Assembly (NCBI GenBank): GCA_002385415.1
Contig: DGDL01000012.1
Location: 1 to 22,100 of the forward strand
DNA: 22,100 nt
Source: Clostridiales bacterium UBA3953
GTDB taxonomy: Bacteria > Bacillota > Clostridia > Oscillospirales > CAG-272
Reading direction: 5' to 3'
Shown: piece by piece, positions 1-5,784 of the stretch
Layout: each line of letters starts with the position of its first letter
How positions within the stretch are numbered: position 1 is the first letter of the stretch
Made by a program: the position numbers and the translations under genes
The notes under the pieces: generated by a model
The model's database searches: none
The model's input: the letters and a program-made list of their open reading frames with translations, nothing else
Told to the model about the DNA's origin: nothing

Positions 1-178
1 GGTAGACAGTCGATAGATTTACGGAGGATCCTCTTTCCTTCAGTTCGGTGTAAATCTGCTCTGCGTGGGCAGGCTGCTCGGCCGACTTCAAATAGATAAG
101 TATAACCTCGCGGCTGCGGGTATATTTAAGTCCGCACGACCGCAGCAGCGAGGCAATATCGCCGCACCGCTTTTTCAC
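1..178 (-). CDS. Fur-family metal regulator (Zur-like), N-terminal part, cut by the window edge
   Basis: This is a partial gene of 59 codons running off the left edge. Translation from a GTG at 178 gives the start of a Fur winged helix: a Lys/Arg-rich N-terminus, then LKYTRSREVIL (the Fur 'xxTxxRxxIL' pattern), a HAEQIY segment (family: H/T-A-E-E-I/L-Y) and NLSTVY, which matches the recognition-helix 'xxxTVY' motif. The GTG overlaps the stop of the upstream permease gene as GTGA, so it is translationally coupled to the importer operon. Fur-family proteins dimerise and repress metal uptake genes when loaded with metal. Its position as last gene of a ZnuABC-type operon suggests a zinc sensor (Zur), but the metal-binding half lies outside the window, so Fur, Mur or PerR cannot be excluded. 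The likely target is the inverted repeat at 2716-2746. Confidence 0.85.
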   Translation of the reverse strand, partial: MKKRCGDIASLLRSCGLKYTRSREVILIYLKSAEQPAHAEQIYTELKERGSSVNLSTVY

Positions 179-1038
179 TTTTCGGATACCTCCTCCCGGC
201 TATGCTCCATAGCGGCATGTTTTCGCGTGTGGGCGTCTGCCAGAGCGCGCACACCGTATGACGAAAGGCAAACCGCACCGGAAAGCGTGACAATTGTCGC
301 GCCCGAAGATATTCCGGTGTAATACGATATGGTCAGCCCGGCAAAGCAAAATACGGCACCGAGCGCCGCAGATGCGGCCATCCGGCTGCCCAGCCCCTTT
401 GTGAAAAGCGAGGCTGTCGCCGCAGGCGCCGTAAGCATCGCAAGCGCGAGTATTATCCCGACAACGCGAATCAAAGCGACGACCGACATGGCTATAGTAG
501 CGAGCAGAAGGTACTCGAGAAGCGCCGTCGGCTGGCCTATAAGCCGGGCGAACTCGTCGTCGAAAAGATATGCTTTCCAGCTATCAAAGAAAACGGCAAC
601 GACAAGCACAACCGCGCCCGTCAGCCCCGCGGTCAAGTAAAGGTCGGCCCGCGTCACGGCAAGTATGTTGCCGAACAGATACGAGCTCATGTCGGGCGGA
701 TAGCCGGGCATCAGCGCGACAAAAAATATGCCCAGCGCCATGCCGAGCGACCAAAACAGGCCGATTAAAACGTCGGCGCTCGCACCTCCCCTGCGTTTGA
801 CAAAACCGACGCCCAGTGCCGACAGCAGCGCAAAGCCGATAGCTCCAAAAATGGGCTCGATTCCGAGCAGATAACCGAGCCCCACGCCGCCGTACGAGGC
901 GTGCGCGATGCCGCCGCTCATCATCACAAGTTTCTTTTCAATTATAATAACTCCTATCACGCCGCAGAGCACGCTTGCAAGCAGCCCCGCGAGTACGGCG
1001 TTTTGCAGAAACTGATATTTCAGCAGTGCGGTCAGCAT
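175..1038 (-). CDS. znuB: Metal (zinc/manganese) ABC transporter permease, ZnuB/ABC-3 family
   Basis: The 287-residue protein is almost entirely hydrophobic with about eight membrane segments, the usual size for the ABC-3 permease family. Family features are visible: LLKYQFLQNAVLAGLLASVLCGVIG at the N-terminus, a MMSGGIAHASYGGVGLGYLLG segment (family 'SxAxSHaslpGval') and an RVVGIILALAMLTAPAATA segment near residue 200 (family 'vVGilLv.amLi.Paa.A'). It forms the membrane channel through which the metal passes after delivery by the ZnuA-like lipoprotein, powered by ZnuC. The ATG at 1038 overlaps the end of znuC by seven bases (ATGCTGA), and its own stop overlaps the fur start. The hydrophilic C-terminus carries His residues but no long His-rich loop. 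Confidence 0.9.
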   Translation of the reverse strand: MLTALLKYQFLQNAVLAGLLASVLCGVIGVIIIEKKLVMMSGGIAHASYGGVGLGYLLGIEPIFGAIGFALLSALGVGFVKRRGGASADVLIGLFWSLGMALGIFFVALMPGYPPDMSSYLFGNILAVTRADLYLTAGLTGAVVLVVAVFFDSWKAYLFDDEFARLIGQPTALLEYLLLATIAMSVVALIRVVGIILALAMLTAPAATASLFTKGLGSRMAASAALGAVFCFAGLTISYYTGISSGATIVTLSGAVCLSSYGVRALADAHTRKHAAMEHSREEVSEK

Positions 1039-1823
1039 ACCAAGTTGTCCCCCTCTTCATGATGGTCTCCCAGCACCCGGTGCGGCACCCCGTGAGCGAT
1101 GAGATCCACCGGACAACCGTAAAGTGCGCGTACCGTATCCGTGTTGAGCTGCGGCTCGCCGTGATACACAAGCCGACCCGAAAGACATGCCAGGCTGCGC
1201 AGCTGTGACGATATAGCCAAAAGGTCATGTGTGACAAGTATCACGGTCATGGTTTTGGAAAGTTCAGCAAGCAAAGTGTATATTTTCTCGCGCGAGCCGG
1301 CATCGACGTTTGCCGTAGGCTCGTCGAGCAGCAGCAGCTTCGGCTCCACCGCCAGAGCGCGCGCAATGAGGAGGCGCTGAAACTCGCCACCCGACAGCGC
1401 CGACAGCCGCCGCTCGGCAAGCTGGGCTATCCCGACCCGCTCGAGCGCTTCCGACGCGGCAAGCCGGTCGGATTTGCTGTATCTGTGAAAAGGCACGAGC
1501 CCTCTGCCAAGCCGGCCGGTCAAAACGGCCTCAAACGCAGTTATCGGGAAACGTCTGTCCAACGGCGCAATCTGTGGTACATATCCGATTTTAACGTCTG
1601 TGTGGCCGGCGGGCTTTCCGTATACTAACACACTGCCCGTCGTGGGCGCAAGCAGCCCCAATATGACCCGAATAAGCGTCGTTTTGCCGCCGCCGTTCGG
1701 CCCGATAATGCCGAGATATTCGCCGTGGTCAACCGTAAGATTGACATTATGCAGTGCGGGCGTGTTTCCGTAGTAAACGCTGAGATTTTGCATTTGCAGC
1801 GCCGGCTGATTAGAGTTTGTCAT
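1032..1823 (-). CDS. znuC: Metal ABC transporter ATP-binding protein, ZnuC-like
   Basis: This 263-residue ABC ATPase has Walker A GPNGGGKT (residues 41-48), a Q-loop in YVPQ near residue 84, signature LSGGE (143-147), Walker B LLLLDE (163-168) followed by PTANVD, and the switch histidine in VTHD. The text 'PQIAPLDRRFPIT' after the Q-loop is typical of the manganese/zinc subfamily. It hydrolyses ATP at the cytoplasmic face to drive metal import with ZnuB. Start and stop both overlap neighbours: the ATG at 1823 overlaps the znuA stop as ATGA, and the 3' end overlaps znuB by seven bases. The C-terminal tail of about 50 residues is variable and shows no recognised domain. Confidence 0.93.
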   Translation of the reverse strand: MTNSNQPALQMQNLSVYYGNTPALHNVNLTVDHGEYLGIIGPNGGGKTTLIRVILGLLAPTTGSVLVYGKPAGHTDVKIGYVPQIAPLDRRFPITAFEAVLTGRLGRGLVPFHRYSKSDRLAASEALERVGIAQLAERRLSALSGGEFQRLLIARALAVEPKLLLLDEPTANVDAGSREKIYTLLAELSKTMTVILVTHDLLAISSQLRSLACLSGRLVYHGEPQLNTDTVRALYGCPVDLIAHGVPHRVLGDHHEEGDNLVC

Positions 1824-2689
1824 TTCATTGCCTCCGCCAAAAGTCTCGCTGTCTTTTCGAGATTGGGGATATAGTCGGCGGCCAGCGGCTCGAGCATGAC
1901 AGCCTCACCGCCCAGCTCGTCAGCGAACGCCTGTGCCTGCCGGCTGTCTATCTCACTTTGGTAAAAGACAGTCTTTATACCCTGTACCTTTGCAATGTCT
2001 ATAACCTTCTGCAGATGGGCGGCGGTGGCTTCCTTGCCCTCTTCCTCAAGCGCATACATCGTCAGTCCATAGTCGTCGGCCAGATAGCCGAGCGCGGGAT
2101 GAAATATGACAAAACTCTTGTTTTCCAGCGCGCCGAAAGTTTCGGCAAGATACGCGTCGAGCGCATCAAGCTTTTCAATATATGCATTTGCGTTTGCCAC
2201 ATATTTTTCGGCGTTATCAGGGTCAAATTCGCCAAGCTCGCGCGCGATGGCGGATACCATCACCTTCACGCGCTTTGGTGAAAGCCAGATATGCGGGTCG
2301 CGCCCCACGCCGTCGATTGTAATGTCGGGATAGACTTTCGCGACCTCGTCCTCAAGCGCGACTACCTTCACTTTTTCGCTTATGTCGGGCAAAATCCCCG
2401 AATCTTCCGCCGGCACGCCGACTGTGAAATAAATAGCCGAGTCTTCGAGTGCGGCTATGACATCGGTTGTCGGCTCGTAGTTTTCCGGACTGTAACCGGG
2501 CGGTATAAGCGTCACGACTTCAAATCCGTCTGCGCAGACCTCCTTTACAAATGTAGCCTGCGGAACAATTGAGACTGCAATTTTGGGCAGCCCGGCATTG
2601 TCCCCGGCATCTTGGCAGGAGACGACAAAGGCGGCAAAAAACAAAACCGCCGCGACTGCCGGCAACTTGAAAATCAGTTTTCTAATCAT
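1820..2689 (-). CDS. znuA: Metal-binding lipoprotein of the ABC importer, ZnuA/TroA family
   Basis: The 289-residue protein begins with a lipoprotein signal (MIRKLIFKL then a hydrophobic run to FVVSC, Cys25). I chose the ATG at 2689 because TCGGAGATACG precedes it and gives a GGAG site; the reading frame continues upstream to 2794, but that would place the promoter inside the gene. Cluster A-I binding-protein motifs are present: PENYEPT (67-73), DPHIWLSP (131-138), IFHPALGYLADDYGL (195-209) and the EID segment near 246-248. Likely ligands are His133, His197 and an acidic residue near 246. The position usually held by the first His (P-H-x-Y/F-E-P) is Glu69 here, and there is no His-rich loop. 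It captures Zn(II) or Mn(II) outside the membrane and hands it to ZnuB. It is the first gene of the operon and carries the operator in its leader. Confidence 0.9.
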   Translation of the reverse strand: MIRKLIFKLPAVAAVLFFAAFVVSCQDAGDNAGLPKIAVSIVPQATFVKEVCADGFEVVTLIPPGYSPENYEPTTDVIAALEDSAIYFTVGVPAEDSGILPDISEKVKVVALEDEVAKVYPDITIDGVGRDPHIWLSPKRVKVMVSAIARELGEFDPDNAEKYVANANAYIEKLDALDAYLAETFGALENKSFVIFHPALGYLADDYGLTMYALEEEGKEATAAHLQKVIDIAKVQGIKTVFYQSEIDSRQAQAFADELGGEAVMLEPLAADYIPNLEKTARLLAEAMK

Positions 2690-2715
2690 CGTATCTCCGA
2701 TCCAATATGAAGATA

Positions 2716-2746
2716 AATGCAAATGAGAATTAAATGCATTTGCATT
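2716..2746 (-). promoter_or_regulatory. Probable Zur/Fur operator: perfect 10-bp inverted repeat at the znuA start site
   Basis: AATGCAAATG (2716-2725) and its exact complement CATTTGCATT (2737-2746) flank an 11-base centre. The repeat starts just downstream of the -10 box (2750-2755), so it covers the predicted transcription start, where bound protein would block polymerase. Fur-family sites are AT-rich inverted repeats of about 20-30 bp, and the operon encodes a Fur-family protein. The assignment to that protein is inferred. Confidence 0.7.
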
Positions 2747-2749
2747 AAT

Positions 2750-2778
2750 ATTGTAACTTGAACCCAGCAACTTGTCAA
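2750..2778 (-). promoter_or_regulatory. Promoter of the znu operon
   Basis: On the minus strand there is TTGACA (2778-2773), a 17-base spacer and TACAAT (2755-2750), five or six of six consensus bases in each box. The predicted start is near 2743, leaving a leader of about 55 bases before the znuA ATG at 2689. Confidence 0.85.
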
Positions 2779-2931
2779 CAGAAAAACGCACCATAATAGC
2801 TTATGACAAAATAAAGCGTATTTAGTCGGTTTTTACTGTGCCTGCATTTAATGTAAGCTCTAAAAAGTGCTACTAAAACTACTAAATAGTCAAACAAACA
2901 ATCAAAATGGCAAAGATATAACCTGCTATTT

Positions 2932-3013
2932 CCATGGAATTTTTCCGCAAAAATCAGCGGTAAATTGTACGCTCTCTTTTTGTTTGCAGGGCAATGCCGT
3001 GGAATTTTTCTGC
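2932..3013. repeat. Degenerate 17-bp direct repeat in the znuA / surface-protein intergenic region
   Basis: CCATGGAATTTTTCCGC (2932-2948) recurs as CCGTGGAATTTTTCTGC (2997-3013), two mismatches, 65 bases apart. Each copy is followed, at different distances, by ATTGTAC (2964-2970 and 3018-3024). The pair lies 65-145 bases upstream of the promoter of the anchored surface protein and could be paired activator sites, but could also be chance similarity in AT-rich DNA. Apart from this I see no gene or other element between 2779 and 3077. Confidence 0.35.
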
Positions 3014-3077
3014 CGCGATTGTACAAGTTGCACAAAACATACCTCTGTTTTTCTACCAATAGGAATACCGATTTATA

Positions 3078-3106
3078 TTGACATTAGCCGTATAATGTAT
3101 TATCAT
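3078..3106 (+). promoter_or_regulatory. Promoter of the anchored surface protein
   Basis: TTGACA (3078-3083), 17-base spacer, TATCAT (3101-3106). The predicted start is near 3113, with a leader of about 47 bases carrying a strong GGGAGGG ribosome site at 3146-3152. Confidence 0.7.
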
Positions 3107-3159
3107 TTATGTGACTTCCACAAAAATACTAACTTAAACTTTATTGGGAGGGCTTTTCA

Positions 3160-4086
3160 ATGAAAAAGCATCTGGCACTATTGCTCACAGCTCTCATGAT
3201 CTGCCTCATGGCTGTTCCGGTATTCGCCGGCGCAGAGAGAGAGGTTGACGTGGGCGAAGTTAAGTTCGGAATTATGCGGGCCACCAAAGAATGGAAGGCT
3301 GACGGCGTAATCGATGAAGGCGAATACTACGAAATCCCGCTGAAAGACACATGGCTCTCGTATGCATGGAACGACATTGACGAAAACGCCGAGACTCTGT
3401 CGAAGAGCATGGAACCGAAGCTCTACATGTCGTGGGACGACAAGTATGTCTACACGGCAACCGTTTACAAGGTTTCCAAGTTCTTCAACGAGTATGGAGC
3501 AGATCCGGGCTCTATGTGGAAAGCTGCCTGTATCCAGAATAACTTTGCTCCGAAAGTTGACGATGTTCTGGGTCCTGAAAACCGTCTTGAGTACGGTATA
3601 GGTCTCACCAGCGATACAAACGAGCTTATCAGCTTTGTTTGGGCTGACGCATCCGACGGCGCCGCTATCGGCTGGGTGCCTGAAGCTGGCGCAGATTTCA
3701 CCGTCACCCACTCCAACAATGTGCTTACATACGAAGCTCGCACTCCTTGGGAGGCATTCCTTGGCTTTACTCCCAAAGAAGGTGACGTGTTCGGATACTG
3801 CATCGTTTGGGCAGGCGGAAACGACTACGACCAGTATTTGCATGCCCAGCTCGCATCGGGCTGCACCGGTTTCGGTAAGGATGCCTTCAGCTTTGCCCAG
3901 GTAACGCTCGAGGCTGCTCCCGTTGTTGAAACCGAGCCCCCGGCAGTTGAAGAACCCGCTCCCGCTGACGACGCTCCGGCCGTAACGCCCGCTCCGAAGA
4001 CTGCCGATACGTTTGCAGTCGTGGTATTTGCGGCTGTCGCAACCGCTGCCGGCGCTGTTGTAGTCAGCAAAAAGCGCAGCAAATAA
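3160..4086 (+). CDS. Secreted, C-terminally anchored protein with a CBM9/DOMON-like domain
   Basis: The 308-residue protein starts with a Sec signal peptide (MKKHLALLLTALMICLMAVPVFA, cleavage likely after residue 23). Residues about 45-255 resemble the carbohydrate-binding module 9/DOMON-like fold: an ADGVIDEGEY start, a KLYMSWDDKYVY segment (family 'W....lyva') and a late YEARTPWEAF...GDVFGY pattern (family 'yE.aiPw..l....Gd..gf'). A Pro/Glu/Ala-rich linker follows (257-278), then PKTAD (279-283), a hydrophobic helix (285-302) and a basic KKRSK tail. That ending is the architecture of a cell-wall sorting signal, although PKTAD differs from LPXTG and could simply precede a membrane anchor. 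No enzyme domain is present, so sugar or haem/ligand binding at the surface is the most that can be inferred. It is monocistronic, with its own promoter and terminator. Codon use is plainer and less GC-rich than its neighbours, consistent with high expression. Confidence 0.8.
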   Translation: MKKHLALLLTALMICLMAVPVFAGAEREVDVGEVKFGIMRATKEWKADGVIDEGEYYEIPLKDTWLSYAWNDIDENAETLSKSMEPKLYMSWDDKYVYTATVYKVSKFFNEYGADPGSMWKAACIQNNFAPKVDDVLGPENRLEYGIGLTSDTNELISFVWADASDGAAIGWVPEAGADFTVTHSNNVLTYEARTPWEAFLGFTPKEGDVFGYCIVWAGGNDYDQYLHAQLASGCTGFGKDAFSFAQVTLEAAPVVETEPPAVEEPAPADDAPAVTPAPKTADTFAVVVFAAVATAAGAVVVSKKRSK

Positions 4087-4122
4087 GTAAAATTTAAGTA
4101 AATAGGTCGTCACTGCATACAA

Positions 4123-4164
4123 AATCGGAGTACGGCATTTTGAGCCGTACTCCGATTCGTTTTT
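4123..4164 (+). terminator. Rho-independent terminator after the surface-protein gene
   Basis: A perfect 14-bp stem (4123-4136 with 4144-4157) encloses a seven-base ATTTTGA loop and is followed by CG and five T residues. Confidence 0.92.
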
Positions 4165-4196
4165 GCCCCTCTCTACGGTCACGCCTCGCGCTATAG

Positions 4197-4225
4197 TTGT
4201 CATTTCCGAGCAAATATGATATAAT
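4197..4225 (+). promoter_or_regulatory. Promoter of the HAD phosphatase gene
   Basis: TTGTCA (4197-4202), 17-base spacer, TATAAT (4220-4225). The predicted start is about 25 bases before the ATG at 4257. Confidence 0.75.
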
Positions 4226-4256
4226 CAGCGCATAATCTTTTGCGGGGTATTAGAAC

Positions 4257-4928
4257 ATGAAGCTTATTGCAAGCGATTTTGACGGAACGCTGAACAGAGG
4301 CGGGGTCATTTCCGACCGCGACAGGGACGCCATCGCGGCATGGCGCGCGGACGGCAACCTGTTTGGAATCGTGACGGGGCGCGGGGGCGAGTTTGCCCAG
4401 CATGCGACGCACGACCTCGGTCTTGAGCTTGACTTTATTATTTGCTCAAGCGGCACGATGATATTTGACGGCACACCCGAGCTGAAAGAAATCTATCCTG
4501 CGCCCGAGGAACTGGTCTCGCCGCTTGAAGAAGAAGCGCGTGCACACGGCGCCGAGCGCTATGGCCGAGCCAGATGCGATGTTGATATAGAAGGGTTTTG
4601 CCAATTTTCCACACTCATGAAAGACGACGAGGCAGCGCGAAAATATGCCGAGGCGGTGAACGAAAAATTCCCGCAGGTAAGCGCATTTCAAAACGGCCGC
4701 TGCGTCGATATTGTCAAACGCGGCATCAGCAAAGCAACCGGCATCTCCCGTATTGCAGAAATGCATGGCATATCCGATGACGCAATTTACACTGTCGGCG
4801 ACAGCTACAACGACCTGCCGATGATAGAGGCGTTCTGTGGCTATGCAATCGCCGGTAGCGCCATTGCCGAGAGGGTGGGCAAAGTTTGCGTCGATATAGC
4901 TCAGCTTTGCGAGGAAGCGCGCAAGTGA
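4257..4928 (+). CDS. HAD-superfamily phosphatase, Cof/type IIB
   Basis: The 223-residue protein has all four HAD motifs: DFDGT (7-11, nucleophile Asp7 and acid/base Asp9), the Thr of IVTGR (38-42), Lys159 in GISKATG, and GDSYND (181-186) for magnesium. The large insert between motifs II and III is the C2-type cap of the Cof subfamily, whose members dephosphorylate sugar phosphates, flavin or pyridoxal phosphates and similar small molecules in the cytoplasm. The substrate cannot be read from sequence. It is slightly shorter than the usual 260-280 residues, through a compact cap. The start is supported by a GGGG site and a promoter close upstream. It is a single-gene unit; no terminator is visible before the tRNA promoter. 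Confidence 0.9.
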   Translation: MKLIASDFDGTLNRGGVISDRDRDAIAAWRADGNLFGIVTGRGGEFAQHATHDLGLELDFIICSSGTMIFDGTPELKEIYPAPEELVSPLEEEARAHGAERYGRARCDVDIEGFCQFSTLMKDDEAARKYAEAVNEKFPQVSAFQNGRCVDIVKRGISKATGISRIAEMHGISDDAIYTVGDSYNDLPMIEAFCGYAIAGSAIAERVGKVCVDIAQLCEEARK

Positions 4929-4949
4929 AATAAAAAATTTATAAAAACC

Positions 4950-4978
4950 TTGACATTTGGCTTTGTTTGTGCTATAAT
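4950..4978 (+). promoter_or_regulatory. Promoter of tRNA-Gln
   Basis: Perfect consensus: TTGACA (4950-4955), 17-base spacer, TATAAT (4973-4978). The start is predicted near 4985, about 16 bases before the mature tRNA. Confidence 0.9.
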
Positions 4979-5000
4979 ACTGCGAGAAAAGAGCAAATAA

Positions 5001-5074
5001 AGCCGAATGGTGTAACGGTAGCACGACAGACTCTGACTCTGTTTGTTGGGGTTCGAATCCCTATTCGGCTGCCA
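5001..5074 (+). tRNA. tRNA-Gln, anticodon CTG, CCA encoded
   Basis: The cloverleaf folds by hand. The acceptor AGCCGAA (5001-5007) pairs with TTCGGCT (5064-5070), with discriminator G and encoded CCA at 5072-5074. The D stem is GTGT/GCAC (one G-U). The anticodon stem ACAGA/TCTGT closes the loop CTCTGAC, giving anticodon CTG at 5033-5035. The T stem TGGGG/CCCTA encloses TTCGAAT. Anticodon CTG reads CAG codons. Confidence 0.95.
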
Positions 5075-5080
5075 AATAAT

Positions 5081-5128
5081 AAAAGAGCCTAACAAGCCGA
5101 AAATCGGCTTGTTAGGCTCTTTTATTTT
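5081..5128 (+). terminator. Strong terminator after tRNA-Gln
   Basis: A perfect 20-bp stem (5081-5100 with 5104-5123) with an AAA loop is followed by ATTTT. The flanking A and T runs make it usable on either strand. Confidence 0.93.
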
Positions 5129-5129
5129 G

Positions 5130-5178
5130 TTTGTCAACAGTGCCCGTGCTCCGTTATTTTAGAATTTCAGTTGACAAA
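5130..5178. repeat. 9-bp inverted repeat carrying outward TTGACA-like boxes
   Basis: TTTGTCAAC (5130-5138) and GTTGACAAA (5170-5178) are exact complements 31 bases apart. Each contains a TTGACA box (minus strand 5137-5132, plus strand 5171-5176), but neither has a convincing -10 box 17 bases on, so I do not call them promoters. This stretch has no coding sequence. Confidence 0.4.
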
Positions 5179-5236
5179 TTTAAGCCGTTTTAAACAAACA
5201 AAGTAGGAACCCGCGCAGGAACCAAATTTTGATTTA

Positions 5237-5264
5237 AAACAAAAAGCGGGAGCAACTGCCCCCG
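5237..5264 (-). terminator. Terminator of the predicted small RNA (minus strand)
   Basis: Read on the minus strand, CGGGGGC (5264-5258), loop AGTT, and GCTCCCG (5253-5247) form a 7-bp stem with one G-U pair, followed by C and a TTTTTGTTTT tract (5245-5237). No protein gene on the minus strand lies just upstream, so it must end a non-coding transcript. Confidence 0.7.
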
Positions 5265-5363
5265 AAAACGAGCATAACCGGCATAATCCGATGGAATAGC
5301 TACCACACAAACATCCATCGAAAAGGTGCCGGATATGCTCGCAATCGTTTATATCCAAGAATT
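5237..5363 (-). ncRNA. Predicted small structured RNA, about 125 nt, between two tRNA genes
   Basis: A self-contained transcription unit lies on the minus strand: a promoter (5398-5370), a long imperfect hairpin and a terminator (5264-5237). The hairpin pairs, in minus-strand order, GAGCATA (5340-5334) with TATGCTC (5276-5270), CCGGCA (5332-5327) with TGCCGG (5283-5278) and CGATGGA (5320-5314) with TCCATCG (5295-5289). That is 20 base pairs, interrupted by one T-T mismatch and one asymmetric internal loop, capped by an 18-base single-stranded loop. No reading frame with a ribosome site crosses it. I do not recognise it as tmRNA, SRP RNA, RNase P RNA or a riboswitch, and nothing on the same strand downstream would make it a leader. 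A regulatory RNA using the large loop for base pairing is possible, but this is inference. Confidence 0.5.
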
Positions 5364-5369
5364 GCTCAG

Positions 5370-5398
5370 ATTATAAAATGCAGTATAATAGAAGTTAA
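5370..5398 (-). promoter_or_regulatory. Promoter of the predicted small RNA
   Basis: On the minus strand, TTAACT (5398-5393), 17-base spacer, consensus TATAAT (5375-5370). The -35 box is weak. Just upstream is an 11-base near-perfect tandem duplication (TTAAGCAAGAA / TTAAGCAAGTA, 5395-5416). Confidence 0.5.
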
Positions 5399-5422
5399 GC
5401 AAGAATTAAGCAAGTAGTTGTC

Positions 5423-5440
5423 ACCGAACATGCGTTCGGT
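5423..5440. repeat. Short hairpin ACCGAAC-ATGC-GTTCGGT
   Basis: Perfect 7-bp arms (5423-5429 and 5434-5440) enclose four bases. It lies downstream of the tRNA-Leu terminator on the minus strand and has no T tract of its own. It may be a backup processing or termination structure, or an operator for the small RNA promoter. Confidence 0.35.
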
Positions 5441-5448
5441 AAAATGCG

Positions 5449-5480
5449 AAAAAAATGAACACGCAGCGATGCAGTGTTCA
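5449..5480 (-). terminator. Terminator of tRNA-Leu
   Basis: On the minus strand TGAACAC (5480-5474) pairs with GTGTTCA (5462-5456). An inner GCA/TGC extends the stem past a one-base bulge, and seven T residues follow (5455-5449). It lies about 50 bases past the tRNA 3' end. Confidence 0.85.
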
Positions 5481-5531
5481 GGCGGCTAAATAAGTGTCTA
5501 TACTCTTATTCAGTGAGGTTGAGCTTGTCAA

Positions 5532-5616
5532 TGGTGCCGATGACCGGGATCGAACCGGTACGGTTTTACCCAACGGTTTTTGAGACCGTCGCGTCTGCCA
5601 ATTCCGCCACATCGGC
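5532..5616 (-). tRNA. tRNA-Leu, anticodon CAA, CCA encoded
   Basis: On the minus strand the acceptor GCCGATG (5616-5610) pairs with CATCGGC (5542-5536), followed by discriminator A (usual for Leu) and CCA (5534-5532). The anticodon stem ACGGT/ACCGT closes the loop CTCAAAA, giving anticodon CAA at 5582-5580. A long variable arm (class II) and a T arm with GTTCGATC follow. The length of 85 nt fits tRNA-Leu. Anticodon CAA reads TTG. Confidence 0.95.
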
Positions 5617-5637
5617 AAAAATCGGTGTACGCGCACT

Positions 5638-5666
5638 ATTATATCACAGTTTGCTCAATTTTGCAA
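5638..5666 (-). promoter_or_regulatory. Promoter of tRNA-Leu
   Basis: On the minus strand, TTGCAA (5666-5661), 17-base spacer, TATAAT (5643-5638). The start is predicted about 15 bases before the mature 5' end. Confidence 0.8.
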
Positions 5667-5748
5667 GTATTAAATTTGCAAACCGGAAATTTTCTTTTTG
5701 CGGTGCTCGCCTGCTATAAATCGCACTGACGATGCTTTAGATGTGATG

Positions 5749-5777
5749 TTGACAATGCCAAACGCGCGTGTTATAAT
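5749..5777 (+). promoter_or_regulatory. Consensus promoter abutting the queG start codon
   Basis: TTGACA (5749-5754), 17-base spacer, TATAAT (5772-5777), a perfect match. The ATG of queG begins at 5785, only eight bases after the -10 box, so transcription is expected to begin at or within a base or two of the start codon. Confidence 0.88.
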
Positions 5778-5784
5778 CATTTGC

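Noticed and set aside
3078..3096. TTGACA with the exact TATAAT at 3091-3096 as a promoter
   Set aside because: The spacing is only seven bases; TATCAT at 3101 with 17-base spacing is the workable -10 box.
3178..4203. Minus-strand open frame of 341 codons
   Set aside because: Antisense to the anchored surface-protein gene and runs through its terminator.
5167..5358. 63-codon minus-strand frame as a small protein gene
   Set aside because: No ribosome site, Cys-rich text without a pattern, and it overlaps the hairpin and terminator of the predicted small RNA.
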